Of a DNA stretch of 64,000 bases, positions 1 to 8,739 are shown in pieces. Origin of the DNA: Actinomycetes bacterium (GTDB lineage: Bacteria > Actinomycetota > Acidimicrobiia > Acidimicrobiales > Acidimicrobiaceae); NCBI GenBank assembly GCA_021777475.1, contig JAJYDM010000002.1, forward strand, positions 1 to 64,000, read 5' to 3'. The notes below the pieces were generated by a model, which was not told the origin of the DNA, ran no database searches, and saw nothing but the letters and a program-made list of their open reading frames with translations. Positions within the stretch are counted from its first letter, which is position 1, and the number at the start of each line of letters is the position of its first letter. The translations under genes were made by a program, and so were the position numbers.

Positions 1-355
1 GAATCAGAAAACCCGCAACTCATCTACCAGCACTTGCGTAAATCGGGCAGGTCGGAATTGACTAAATCCCAGTAATACTAAGAGGCTTTCCCCGAAACTT
101 GGGCTAGGCCCACTTTAAAGCAAGGCCGCCTACCTAGGACGGCAGGCATTTATTGTAGGAATCCTCAGCACACCCAATCGCAATTCATTCACAAGCCAAT
201 ATCAATCGATCCGACCTCGTCGGGCAATCCCGCCACACCAGCGCCCGGAATCCGCTTGAACCACAATTAGGCCGTGCCATTGGGCACGGCCTAATTGTTA
301 CCCTTTCGGAGTCAATAATGGTTCCAGTGCAAAAAGCTAGGTCAGTCCTTGCGCT
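1..355. other. Gene-free stretch before serC
   Basis: I see no convincing coding frame on either strand here and no tRNA. The only clear structure is the hairpin at 264-297, annotated separately. The rest could hold the 3' untranslated end of a gene lying outside the window. Confidence 0.5.
264..297. terminator. Strong hairpin, probable bidirectional terminator after serC
   Basis: A perfect 15-bp inverted repeat (arms 264-278 and 283-297, 4-base loop) with a GGCCGTGCC core and AT-rich outer ends. It lies 58 bp past the serC stop. The short T/A runs on each side fit an intrinsic terminator usable from both directions. The next gene is outside the window, so bidirectionality is inferred. Confidence 0.75.
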
Positions 356-1486
356 TCACTTGGCGATCTGTGCAACCACGTAATCAACGCACTTGGTGAG
401 TGCCTCGACGTCGCTTGGCTCGATCGCAGGGAACATAGCCACTCTCAACTGGTTTCTCCCCAACTTTCTGTATGGCTCGACGTCTAAAACGCCGTTGCTT
501 CGCAACACTTTTGCGACCAACGCCGCATCAACTTCGTCAGTGAAGTCGATGGTTCCGACAACATGCGATCGGTCAGCCGGATCCACAACGTATGGAGTGG
601 TGTACTCGGTCCGTTCTGCCCAATCGTAAAGGAACTTGGAAGACTGATCGCATCGAGATGCCGAAAATTCCAAGCCTCCGTTGTCCAACATCCACTCGAG
701 CTGTTGCACAAAAAGAAAGATTGTCGCGAGAGCCGGGGTGTTGTAAGTCTGATTCAATCGGGAGTTCTCGATTGAGATGGTCAGGTCAAAGGATGCCGGT
801 ATCCATCGCTTCGATTCGGCAATCCTTGCCACCCGCTCCAAGGCTGCCGGAGACATGAGAGCCACCCACAATCCGCCGTCAGAGGCAAACACTTTTTGAG
901 GAGCAAAGTAGTAAACGTCGAATTGTGACGGATCCACCCGTAGGCCACCGGCGGCTGAGGTCGCATCGACCGCCACCATTCCGCCTGCACCTTTCGGGCG
1001 TATGATCTCCATTGACACACCTGTCGAGGTTTCATTGTGGGTCAAGGCATAGAGATCAACTCCGGGATTCACCCTAATAGCCGGTCTGGTCCCCGGCTCA
1101 GACACAATGATCTCAGGCTCGTCGAGGAAAGGCGCATTCTTAGAAGCTGCAGCAAATTTCGAAGAAAACTCACCAAAACTCAGGTGCTGACTCTTCTTTT
1201 CGATAAGACCAAAGGTGGCTATGTCCCAAAAGTAAGTTGCTCCGCCATTGCCGAGAACGACTTCGTAACCCTCGGGAATGCTGAAAAGATCCTTCAGACC
1301 GCCCCGCAGGCGGCCCACCATGTCTTTGACAGTTGGTTGACGATGGCTGGTACCAAGATAAGTCTTGCTAACCTTCGCCAATTCCTCTACTGCTTCCGGA
1401 CGGACCTTTGACGGTCCGGAGCCGAATCTTCCGTCTCCGGGAAGAAGGCTGGAAGGGATTATGATTTCTGATGAGTTATTTGCCAC
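356..1486 (-). CDS. serC: Phosphoserine aminotransferase (SerC)
   Basis: PLP enzyme converting 3-phosphohydroxypyruvate to phosphoserine with glutamate, the second step of serine synthesis in the cytosol. With the GTG start chosen here the protein has 376 residues, the length I recall for mycobacterial SerC, and the N-terminal block [12 protein letters not shown] falls at about residues 18-29 as in that group. The PLP lysine is K198 in the APQK motif. The frame stays open to 1582, but that would overlap the divergent aminotransferase, and the extra residues look unlike SerC. No strong ribosome site precedes the GTG, so the start is moderately sure. serA lies nearby on the other strand. Confidence 0.93.
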   Translation of the reverse strand: MANNSSEIIIPSSLLPGDGRFGSGPSKVRPEAVEELAKVSKTYLGTSHRQPTVKDMVGRLRGGLKDLFSIPEGYEVVLGNGGATYFWDIATFGLIEKKSQHLSFGEFSSKFAAASKNAPFLDEPEIIVSEPGTRPAIRVNPGVDLYALTHNETSTGVSMEIIRPKGAGGMVAVDATSAAGGLRVDPSQFDVYYFAPQKVFASDGGLWVALMSPAALERVARIAESKRWIPASFDLTISIENSRLNQTYNTPALATIFLFVQQLEWMLDNGGLEFSASRCDQSSKFLYDWAERTEYTTPYVVDPADRSHVVGTIDFTDEVDAALVAKVLRSNGVLDVEPYRKLGRNQLRVAMFPAIEPSDVEALTKCVDYVVAQIAK

Positions 1487-1515
1487 GTATAGATTCTTAC
1501 ATTCCTGGAGCCCAA

Positions 1516-2739
1516 TTGGAAACTCAGCCGACAAAACAAAGAATATCCACTCGAATTGGAAATGTGGCCGAATCGGCAACATTGGCTATCGACGCAAGGG
1601 CGAAGGCACTCAAGGCACGGGGCGTCGACGTGGTTGGCTTTGGTGCCGGAGAGCCGGATTTTCCAACCCCACAGAGAATTGCTGAAGTTGCCGCGAAAGC
1701 CTGCCTAGATCCAATAAACCACCGATACACTCCTACGGCTGGTCTTCCAGAATTGCGCCAGGCCATTGCGTCCAAAACAAAACGGGACTCCGGGCTTGAA
1801 GTCTCAGCGTCACAAGTGCTTGTGACCAATGGAGGAAAACACGCGATTTTCAATACCTTTGCAACTCTCGTCGGGGAAGGCGATGAAGTGCTAATTCCAT
1901 CGCCATATTGGACCACCTACCCCGAGGCGGTAAAACTCGCAGGTGGTGTTCCTGTCGAAGTTCCAACGACACTTGAAAACGGCTTCAAAGTACAGGTCAG
2001 TGACCTCAACAAATACCTGACCCCTCGCACCAAGCTCTTTGTGCATGTCTCCCCGTCCAACCCCACCGGAGCCGTGTACAACCTGGCGGAGACAGAAGAA
2101 CTCGCCCGCTGGCTCATGGATAACGATCTGTGGGTCATGTCCGATGAAATTTACGAACACCTGGTCTACGACGACAACAAGGCGTGGTCGCTTCCTGTAA
2201 TTGAACCACGCCTGAGTGACAAATCAGTCATAGTCAACGGGGTCGCCAAGACCTATGCGATGACTGGCTGGAGGGTTGGCTGGATGATAGCACCGGAAGA
2301 CGTGATTGGAGCCGCGACCAACCTGCAGTCACAATCGACGTCCAACGTGTCGAACGTGGCGCAGAGAGCCGCGATAGAAGCGCTGGAAGGTCCGCTTGAG
2401 GATGTTGCCAGAATGAAGATCGCGTTCACACGAAGAAGAGCCCTAATTCACAAGCTCCTCAACGACATCCCAGGAGTTACCTGCCCAAAGCCTGAAGGAG
2501 CCTTTTACGCATATGCCAAGCTGGAGGGCCTCCTGAAGAGGGACTATGGAGGCGTGGTACCAACAACGACATCTGAACTCGCCGAAGTGATCCTGGATCA
2601 GGCACGAGTCGCAATTGTGCCTGGAGAGGCCTTTGGGACGCCCGGCTACGCCAGGTTCAGCTACGCGATGGGCGAAGACGATATCTCCAAGGGAATCGGC
2701 AGGATTGCGGATCTAGTCGCAAATTCAACCTCCGTCTAG
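1516..2739 (+). CDS. aspC: Aspartate aminotransferase-type class I PLP aminotransferase
   Basis: Fold-type I aminotransferase of the AspAT Ib group, exchanging amino groups between aspartate (or similar acids) and 2-oxoglutarate. Visible signs are [10 protein letters not shown] near the N-terminus, [19 protein letters not shown], and the PLP lysine K245 in [14 protein letters not shown]. An ATG at 1471 is in frame, but a TTG at 1516 has a GGAG site five bases upstream and starts just before the conserved [16 protein letters not shown] block, giving 407 residues. It is divergent from serC with only 29 bp between the two proposed start codons, and it precedes serA. Substrate is not certain from sequence alone. 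Confidence 0.88.
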   Translation: METQPTKQRISTRIGNVAESATLAIDARAKALKARGVDVVGFGAGEPDFPTPQRIAEVAAKACLDPINHRYTPTAGLPELRQAIASKTKRDSGLEVSASQVLVTNGGKHAIFNTFATLVGEGDEVLIPSPYWTTYPEAVKLAGGVPVEVPTTLENGFKVQVSDLNKYLTPRTKLFVHVSPSNPTGAVYNLAETEELARWLMDNDLWVMSDEIYEHLVYDDNKAWSLPVIEPRLSDKSVIVNGVAKTYAMTGWRVGWMIAPEDVIGAATNLQSQSTSNVSNVAQRAAIEALEGPLEDVARMKIAFTRRRALIHKLLNDIPGVTCPKPEGAFYAYAKLEGLLKRDYGGVVPTTTSELAEVILDQARVAIVPGEAFGTPGYARFSYAMGEDDISKGIGRIADLVANSTSV

Positions 2740-2956
2740 AGGTTATGGCAGGATCAAGCATGGCGGATTGTCACCAAGGGATCTGACATCTTTTTCGGGC
2801 AAATTCGGAGCATAACCGAGAAGCCAGTGTTACAAATACATGTCCCGAAGTATGAAGATGTGAGATATCAACTAATGTCTTGGGCAGGACCTTGACTGCA
2901 AGATCCCAGAAGCCCCCACTCTGTTGCATATGGAAATTTAGCGAGGACTCTTCAAC

Positions 2957-4522
2957 ATGGCACGTATTTTGGTAACTGAAGAAATTGCCGAATCCGGTCT
3001 CGATCAACTCAGAAAAGCCGGTCACACCGTTGACGTAGCACTGAATCTCACACCCGAACAGCTAATTGCGACAATCCCAGGTGCGCATGCCCTGATAATT
3101 AGGTCCGCCACAAAGGTTATTCCCGCGGTTCTAGATGCCGCAACCGACCTAATTGTGGTGGGAAGGGCCGGAATTGGGCTTGACAACGTGGATGTTCCCT
3201 ACGCCACCAAAAAGGGCGTGATGGTTGTCAACGCACCACAATCCAATATCCTTTCCGCCGCCGAACAAGCTATGGCACTTCTCTTGGCACAGGCGCGGAA
3301 CGTCCCCCAGGCACACACCGCTCTCATAAACGGCAAGTGGGAACGCTCCAAATGGGAAGGCGTAGAGTTGTACGGAAAGACATTGGGGATAATTGGTCTC
3401 GGACGTGTTGGGGCCCTGGTTGCTCAACGGGCCCTGGCCTTCGGTATGCGCCTTATCGCCTATGATCCGTTCGTGTCAAAAGAGCGCGCCCGTCAGATGG
3501 GCGTCGAACTCCTTTCACTCGAAGAAGTCGTAGCACAGTCCGACTTCATCTCCATCCACCTGCCCAAGAGCAAAGAGACCACTGGACTCATCGGTGCCGA
3601 GATGCTGTCAAAAGCAAAGCCTGGCTTGCGAATCATCAACACCGCAAGAGGTGGAATTATTGATGAAAAAGCTCTTTACGATGCGATCAAAACAGGAAGA
3701 GTGCAAGGGGCCGGTCTTGATGTTTTCGAATCCGAGCCGTGCACGGACTCGCCGCTGTTTACCCTGCCATCCATGGTTGTCACTCCGCATCTTGGAGCAT
3801 CCACTTTCGAAGCCCAGGACAAAGCCGGGGTGCAGATCGCAGAGCAGGTGCAGCTGGCCCTCGCTGGTGACTTTGTCCCCTTTGCCGTCAACGTAAACGC
3901 AGCTGAAGCGAGTGAAACCGTAAAGCCTTTCCAAGGGCTGGCCGAGGCGTTGGGCCGCTTCACTGCCTCACTTAACCAATCGTTGCCGGAGCAGCTCAAC
4001 ATCGACTACCAGGGCGCAATAGCTGAGGACGACACTAGAATCCTGACCTTGTCCGTGTTAAAGGGCCTGTTCGGCACTGGAACCAACGAACCGGTTTCCT
4101 ATGTTAATGCTCCACAACTCGCCCAGGATCGCGGTCTTGTCATTAAAGAAAGCACCTCGACCACTGCGAAAGACTACGTGAACCTGATCACACTTAATTC
4201 AGGAAACCACTCGGTTTCCGGTACCCTCACGGGGCCAAAGTTGGAACCGCGAATAGTGATGATCGACGAGCACAAGGTCGAAGTTCCTCCTGCTGCAAAC
4301 ATGCTGATCGTCAGCAATGATGATACGCCTGGCAAAATTGGCATTGTAGCCACAATATTGGGCAACGCGGGGGTGTCGATTTCGTCAATGGCTGTGGGTC
4401 CGTCCGAGCATGGGAATACAGCTCTGATGGTGCTTACCGTCAACACCCAGCTCTCCCGTGAACTCCTGGACGAAATCGCATCTGCACCGGGCATCATCTA
4501 TGCCCATTTGGCTTCGTGCTGA
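2957..4522 (+). CDS. serA: D-3-phosphoglycerate dehydrogenase (SerA), long form with ACT domain
   Basis: Oxidises 3-phosphoglycerate to 3-phosphohydroxypyruvate with NAD+, the first step of serine synthesis. At 521 residues it is the long form with an intervening ASB domain and a C-terminal ACT domain (from about residue 449), as in mycobacteria, where serine is sensed. The NAD motif GLGRVG is at 147-152, followed by NTARGGIID, and the catalytic His is H278 in TPHLGAS. The ATG has a GAGGA site about nine bases upstream. A 217-bp gap separates it from the upstream aminotransferase, and it is followed closely by a DNA methyltransferase gene. Feedback inhibition by serine is inferred from the ACT domain. 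Confidence 0.95.
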   Translation: MARILVTEEIAESGLDQLRKAGHTVDVALNLTPEQLIATIPGAHALIIRSATKVIPAVLDAATDLIVVGRAGIGLDNVDVPYATKKGVMVVNAPQSNILSAAEQAMALLLAQARNVPQAHTALINGKWERSKWEGVELYGKTLGIIGLGRVGALVAQRALAFGMRLIAYDPFVSKERARQMGVELLSLEEVVAQSDFISIHLPKSKETTGLIGAEMLSKAKPGLRIINTARGGIIDEKALYDAIKTGRVQGAGLDVFESEPCTDSPLFTLPSMVVTPHLGASTFEAQDKAGVQIAEQVQLALAGDFVPFAVNVNAAEASETVKPFQGLAEALGRFTASLNQSLPEQLNIDYQGAIAEDDTRILTLSVLKGLFGTGTNEPVSYVNAPQLAQDRGLVIKESTSTTAKDYVNLITLNSGNHSVSGTLTGPKLEPRIVMIDEHKVEVPPAANMLIVSNDDTPGKIGIVATILGNAGVSISSMAVGPSEHGNTALMVLTVNTQLSRELLDEIASAPGIIYAHLASC

Positions 4523-4552
4523 CTCCACGAAGATGCTTCGTTCCTTGGGACA

Positions 4553-5434
4553 ATGAGTAGCTCGGAATCCTCACAGCTGCCAAACATCGACCTTTCCAAC
4601 TGCCGCGACCTAATAATAGGTGGAGACGCGGCGCAGGTCCTCGACCGACTCCCCGCAGGGGGGATAGATCTCATTTACGTAGACCCTCCTTTCAACACCG
4701 GGTCTACCCAGCGCCTGGCATCTATAAAAGCTGAACAGGACGCTTCGTCGTCAAGAACCGGTTTTGGGGGCCGCAAATACAAGACGACCTTGGTATCGTC
4801 CCACTCCTACAGAGACTCCTTCGATGACTACCTGGGCTTTCTAGTACCGTTGTTGGAGAAATCATTTCAGCTGCTTTCGTCCCGCGGATCGCTCTACGTA
4901 CATCTCGATTACCGTGAGGTCCACTACGTCAAAGTTGAACTTGACAAGATATTCGGCAGGACCAACTTCATGAACGAGATCATCTGGGCATACGACTTTG
5001 GTGGCAGGTCTAAACAGAGGTGGCCTGCCAAGCACGACACGATTCTTTTATATGCAAAAGAGTTCGGAAAACACATCTTCAACTACGAGGAGATCGAGCG
5101 CATACCCTATATGGCGCCCGGACTTGTCACCAAGGAAAAGGCGTCCAGAGGGAAGGTGCCAACCGATGTGTGGTGGCAGACTATCGTCCACACCACCGGC
5201 AGGGAGCGCACTGGTTACCCGACCCAGAAGCCCGAAGCGATACTAAAACGAATCGTCGAGGCATCCTCAACCGCCGGCTCGTGGGTACTCGACTTCTTTG
5301 CTGGAAGCGGCACGACTGCGTGCGTCTCCCAACAACTGGGACGCAGATTCATTGCCATTGACTCAAATCCTCAGGCTATAAATATCATCAAAAACAGGCT
5401 CGATATGACAAATGTCCAAGAAATTAGCTGCTAA
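4553..5434 (+). CDS. Orphan beta-class DNA (N4/N6-amino) methyltransferase
   Basis: Site-specific SAM-dependent DNA methyltransferase of 293 residues. The catalytic motif IV DPPF is at 44-47 and the SAM-binding motif DFFAGSGTT is at 247-255. The order IV, target-recognition region, motif I is that of the beta class (M.HinfI/CcrM-like). DPPF suggests adenine-N6 or cytosine-N4 methylation; the base and the site cannot be read from sequence. It starts 30 bp after serA and ends just before the leuA leader. No restriction endonuclease, specificity subunit or toxin is next to it, so it looks solitary, which suggests an epigenetic or regulatory role rather than restriction. Confidence 0.88.
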   Translation: MSSSESSQLPNIDLSNCRDLIIGGDAAQVLDRLPAGGIDLIYVDPPFNTGSTQRLASIKAEQDASSSRTGFGGRKYKTTLVSSHSYRDSFDDYLGFLVPLLEKSFQLLSSRGSLYVHLDYREVHYVKVELDKIFGRTNFMNEIIWAYDFGGRSKQRWPAKHDTILLYAKEFGKHIFNYEEIERIPYMAPGLVTKEKASRGKVPTDVWWQTIVHTTGRERTGYPTQKPEAILKRIVEASSTAGSWVLDFFAGSGTTACVSQQLGRRFIAIDSNPQAINIIKNRLDMTNVQEISC

Positions 5435-5447
5435 TCGCAATAATGAC

Positions 5448-5477
5448 TTGACGTATGGCGTGGAAATGCGCCATCAT
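5448..5477 (+). promoter_or_regulatory. Probable leuA leader promoter
   Basis: TTGACG at 5448-5453 and CATCAT at 5472-5477 are separated by 18 bp. A start site six bases later would fall on the GTG at 5484, which is in frame with the leader peptide, so the transcript could be leaderless. The -10 is a 4/6 match only. The parallel with the better ilvB promoter supports the call. Confidence 0.45.
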
Positions 5478-5522
5478 AGAGGCGTGCATATTGTCTTTGC
5501 AACCACTCTCCTTCTTGGATAG
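5466..5522 (+). CDS. leuA leader peptide with a Leu-Leu-Leu run
   Basis: A short ORF reads MRHHRGVHIVFATTLLLG, then TAG. Three consecutive leucine codons (CTC CTT CTT, 5508-5516) sit just before the stop, and two hairpins follow at once: 5523-5547, then an intrinsic terminator. This is the layout of a ribosome-mediated attenuator: scarce charged tRNA-Leu would stall the ribosome over the Leu codons and favour read-through into leuA. There is no good ribosome site before the ATG at 5466. An in-frame GTG at 5484 would give a 12-residue leaderless peptide, matching the 12-residue ilvB leader in this window. Function is inferred. Confidence 0.75.
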   Translation: MRHHRGVHIVFATTLLLG

Positions 5523-5547
5523 CTGCGAGCGTCACCAACGCTCGCAG
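5523..5547 (+). promoter_or_regulatory. leuA leader pause/anti-terminator hairpin
   Basis: A perfect 10-bp stem (5523-5532 with 5538-5547, 5-base loop) begins at the base after the leader-peptide stop codon. A ribosome stalled on the Leu codons would cover its left arm. I could not resolve the exact antiterminator pairing by eye. Confidence 0.65.
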
Positions 5548-5579
5548 AACCTCCTGTGCCTCTGGCCAGGAGGTTTTTT
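5548..5579 (+). terminator. leuA attenuator (intrinsic terminator)
   Basis: The stem AACCTCCTG / CAGGAGGTT (5548-5556 with 5567-5575), with a possible inner GCC/GGC pairing, is followed directly by a run of T to 5579. It lies 78 bp upstream of the leuA start and after the leader peptide. It therefore works as an attenuator, and perhaps also as the end of the upstream transcript. Confidence 0.8.
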
Positions 5580-5656
5580 GTTAGCCCGGATCCGGCTAAA
5601 AGAGAGAAAGTGCAGCCTGATGCACAGTGCGGCATAGAAAGGAAAAGGTAAGCCAG

Positions 5657-7201
5657 ATGGACGAAAAGTTAGTCATCTTCGACACAACCCTGCGAGATGG
5701 AGAGCAATCACCGGGAATCTCCCTTGATGTTGCCGAAAAGCTTGAGATCGCCGAGCAGCTTGCCAGACTTAATGTCGACTACATCGAGGCTGGCTTTCCC
5801 GTGGCCTCCCAAGGCGACTTTGACGCGGTGCAGGCAATCGCCCGGCAGGTTCATGGACCGGTAATCGCGACACTGTCCAGAACGCATTTGAGCGATGTCG
5901 ACCGATGCTGGGAAGCACTACGAGATGCCGAAAGGGCGCGCATCCACGTCTTCATCTCCACAAGTCCTTCCCACATGGAACACATGCTTAAAATGGATCG
6001 AAGCCAGGTGCTCACAGAAACTAGGCAAGGCGTCGAGAAGGCAAGATCGTACACCAATGACGTGGAGTTTTCACCTCAAGACGCAACCCGAACTCCGCTC
6101 GACTTCATGCTGGAGGTGCTGCAGACGGCGGTAAACGCCGGAGCAACCACGCTAAATATTCCTGATACCGTCGGTTACGGAATACCGTGGGATTTTGGAG
6201 CGCTGATTCAGTACGTGAAATCTCAGATTACTGGAAACTTTGTGATATCCACCCATTGCCATAACGACCTTGGATTGGCAACCGCCAACTCACTTGCCGG
6301 AGTTCAAGCCGGTGCCCGCCAAGTTGAGGTTTGCGTCAATGGCCTTGGCGAGCGGGCAGGCAACGCTTCCCTTGAAGAGGTCGTAATGGCGGTAAAAATT
6401 CGTCCAGACCAATTCCCAGGGCTCACCACACAGATACACACCGAGGAACTCGCGCGGACGTCACGCCTTGTCTCGCGGTTGACCGGGTATCCGGTCCAGT
6501 ACAACAAAGCAGTTGTCGGAAGAAATGCCTTCACCCATGAGTCCGGTATCCATCAGCATGGCGTTCTCGCTGACCGTGAGACATATGAGATAATCGATGC
6601 TCAAAGCGTTGGGCAGAAAGGATCTCAAATTGTTCTCGGTAAGCATTCGGGGAGACATGCATTCTCCGAGACATTGAAGAATATGGGCTTTGAAGTCCAC
6701 GGCGATGCCTTGAACCAGGCATTCTTCAGATTTAAAGAGCTTGCCGACCGTAAGATGGAGATTACTGAAGCGGACTTGGAGGCACTGGTTGCTGACGAGA
6801 TCAGTTCTGAAGCCAAGAACATATACAGCCTGGTTGAGTTGGAGGTGGTTGGTGGAACTGTTGGAACCCCAACGGCCCGGGTAGTCATCCAACAAGACGA
6901 CAAGAGACTTGAAGCCAAGGCCGACGGGAATGGAATGATCGACGCGGCAGGCAAGGCGATACAGAAAGCAACTGGAATCGCCACCAAGCTAATCGGCTTC
7001 ACGGTCTCCTCCGTAACAGGAGGTGAAGACGCCCAAGGCGAAGTTGTGGTCCAGCTAGAGTCTGGCGAATTTAAGGTTTCAGGGCGCGGCGTATCAACCG
7101 ACGTAGTGGAGGCTTCGACTCGGGCATATTTAAATGCCGTGAACCGTCTGGCAAGATCGATGACCCGCAAAGATACGCGCAATGTTGAGATAGGCCCGTA
7201 G
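5657..7201 (+). CDS. leuA: 2-isopropylmalate synthase (LeuA)
   Basis: Condenses acetyl-CoA with 2-oxoisovalerate, the committed step of leucine synthesis. The 514-residue protein has the HMGL-like catalytic barrel with D9 in DTTLRDGEQSPG, metal ligands H200 and H202 in HCHNDLG, and the RAGNASLEEVVMA region. A C-terminal LeuA regulatory domain (about 390-510) normally mediates leucine feedback inhibition. The ATG at 5657 is preferred over 5627 because an AAAGG site lies eight bases upstream and conserved sequence begins there. It is single in its transcript, controlled by the attenuator upstream, and ends at a hairpin facing a convergent gene. Confidence 0.96.
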   Translation: MDEKLVIFDTTLRDGEQSPGISLDVAEKLEIAEQLARLNVDYIEAGFPVASQGDFDAVQAIARQVHGPVIATLSRTHLSDVDRCWEALRDAERARIHVFISTSPSHMEHMLKMDRSQVLTETRQGVEKARSYTNDVEFSPQDATRTPLDFMLEVLQTAVNAGATTLNIPDTVGYGIPWDFGALIQYVKSQITGNFVISTHCHNDLGLATANSLAGVQAGARQVEVCVNGLGERAGNASLEEVVMAVKIRPDQFPGLTTQIHTEELARTSRLVSRLTGYPVQYNKAVVGRNAFTHESGIHQHGVLADRETYEIIDAQSVGQKGSQIVLGKHSGRHAFSETLKNMGFEVHGDALNQAFFRFKELADRKMEITEADLEALVADEISSEAKNIYSLVELEVVGGTVGTPTARVVIQQDDKRLEAKADGNGMIDAAGKAIQKATGIATKLIGFTVSSVTGGEDAQGEVVVQLESGEFKVSGRGVSTDVVEASTRAYLNAVNRLARSMTRKDTRNVEIGP

Positions 7202-7204
7202 ACT

Positions 7205-7236
7205 TCCAGCCACATCGCCTGGGCCGGGTGGCTGGA
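7205..7236. terminator. Possible bidirectional terminator between convergent genes
   Basis: TCCAGCCAC (7205-7213) and GTGGCTGGA (7228-7236) form a 9-bp stem in the gap between leuA and the convergent hypothetical gene. There is no long T run, so termination is uncertain. Confidence 0.5.
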
Positions 7237-7926
7237 TCATTCTTGCCGTCTGGCGTCTCGGCTTCCTACCTTCTCAAGTATCCTGCGAAGTTCAAGAAAT
7301 GTGGACAGCACGCTGTTGAGAACCCGTGTCGACTTCTTCACGTCCATTCCAAGATTGCCAAGTACCTCAGAAACAAAATCCCCAATGGAGTCGGCGTTTT
7401 CCATATCCCATAGCGCTTGCTCCAGGCTGAACACCAGAATGTCCCTCGTCAGCTCTTCGTCATCGCTGATGGAATTGTTCTGACCAAAAAGGGAGTGCTG
7501 GACTGAACTGAAAAGCACATCTAATGAAGCGTCGATCGGGTTGATAGTGTCGATCTCGAATTGAGTCGAAGTGATCCTCATACCTGGTTCTATGTAGCGG
7601 ACCTCGGCATTTACATCGTCATCCTCTTCGAGCAATCCATCGCCACACAATGCCTCCCAGCCGTCGGCCACGACCCTCCAGGAAGTGCCGCAGCAGTCGC
7701 AATCAAGCCAGCCCCCATGGTGGACGGCCTCAAGGGCCGGGAAACCATCGGCAATATACCACGGAGGGCAAGCTGGGCAGATATTTCTCTGTATGAGATC
7801 CTCAACGCTCATGGCATCAAGTTCATCAGCCCATCGACGCAGGCCTTCGAGGTCCACCCGGTGCTCTGTACATCTCATGAAAAAAATCTGATCGGAGCCT
7901 ACCTCTCCGAGCTCGGCAATCTTCAT
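7237..7926 (-). CDS. Uncharacterised protein with a Cys-rich putative zinc site
   Basis: I do not recognise this 229-residue protein. It has a CPACPPWY motif and then a CDCCGTSW motif about 35 residues later, a spacing that could bind zinc like a small ribbon. A strongly acidic stretch (LLEEDDDVNAEV) and a helical-looking C-terminal half follow. The ATG at 7926 has a GGGGAG site six bases upstream and is preferred over the in-frame GTG/TTG starts further out. There is no signal peptide or membrane segment. It follows an ABC transporter pair on the same strand but is separated from it by about 120 bp. Confidence 0.6.
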   Translation of the reverse strand: MKIAELGEVGSDQIFFMRCTEHRVDLEGLRRWADELDAMSVEDLIQRNICPACPPWYIADGFPALEAVHHGGWLDCDCCGTSWRVVADGWEALCGDGLLEEDDDVNAEVRYIEPGMRITSTQFEIDTINPIDASLDVLFSSVQHSLFGQNNSISDDEELTRDILVFSLEQALWDMENADSIGDFVSEVLGNLGMDVKKSTRVLNSVLSTFLELRRILEKVGSRDARRQE

Positions 7927-8045
7927 TATCGGCTCCCCGGTCCAACGAGCCCCAGGAACCAATCTGGTTCCATATTCTTAAGGTACATCCATTTGTCAGC
8001 ATATTCGAATCGTTTTTGCAAGATAAATGGTGGGATTTTTCGAGT

Positions 8046-8726
8046 CTACCCAACAAGTTTGTTGTACTGATCCTTCGAGGGCGCTCCCCGGTAGATGGCC
8101 TCGCCCTCTGAAAGGCCAACCATGGAGTTCGCAATCGCCAGAAATTCTTCCGAGTGAGTAGCCACAAGGACCGCAATACCAGTGTTTGCCTGCTCTTTTA
8201 TCTCCTGGATCAGAGAACTCTTCCCCTTCTGATCCAATCCAACAAAAGGCTCGTCAAAAATCAACAACTTGTGAGGCCGGATCAGCGCCATGGCAATTGC
8301 CACCTTTTGCCTAAGCCCGCGGGAAAAGCTGCTCGGAAGGTCGTCCTGGCGGTCAGCCAGCCCAAATACGGCAAGCAACTCTTTGGCCCTGGCCTCCCAA
8401 TCCGCCAGTCCATTTATTCTTGCCGAAAATTCAAGATGCTCAAGTGCGGTGATGTCGTCATAGAGTATTGGTGAATCGAGGGAAACTGAGGTCACGCTCC
8501 TGGCGTCGTCAGACCCGGCCTTTGCGCCAAGAATGGAAATCTCGCCGGTATCGTATCCGACAAGACCCGTCACCGCTCGCACCAGCGTCGTCTTGCCCGA
8601 TCCATTTGGTCCAACCAGGACCGTTATCTCTCCCTCTTTCACCCCGAAAGATACTTCTCTGAGGACTTCGTTCTTCTCATAAGTCTTCGACACCTTTTTT
8701 ACCTCGAGCACGGCACGAGATGCCAT
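8046..8726 (-). CDS. ABC transporter ATP-binding protein
   Basis: A 226-residue ABC ATPase with Walker A GPNGSGKTT at 39-47, the signature region SRGLRQKVAIAMAL and Walker B LLIFDEPFVGLD. The ATG has AAGGAG five bases upstream. It lies 13 bp after the permease gene on the same strand, so the two should form one transporter, probably an exporter because no binding-protein gene is present. The pair sits in one apparent transcript with ilvBNC. The substrate is unknown. Confidence 0.88.
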   Translation of the reverse strand: MASRAVLEVKKVSKTYEKNEVLREVSFGVKEGEITVLVGPNGSGKTTLVRAVTGLVGYDTGEISILGAKAGSDDARSVTSVSLDSPILYDDITALEHLEFSARINGLADWEARAKELLAVFGLADRQDDLPSSFSRGLRQKVAIAMALIRPHKLLIFDEPFVGLDQKGKSSLIQEIKEQANTGIAVLVATHSEEFLAIANSMVGLSEGEAIYRGAPSKDQYNKLVG

Positions 8727-8739
8727 TGCGACTCCTTAC

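Noticed and set aside
5455-5637. A 60-codon ORF overlapping the leuA leader
   Set aside because: It runs through both hairpins of the attenuator and has no ribosome site. The short frame ending in Leu-Leu-Leu fits the structure far better.
5448-5656. T-box riboswitch before leuA
   Set aside because: I found no AGGGTGG-type T-box core or specifier-loop arrangement. The leader peptide with Leu codons explains the region.
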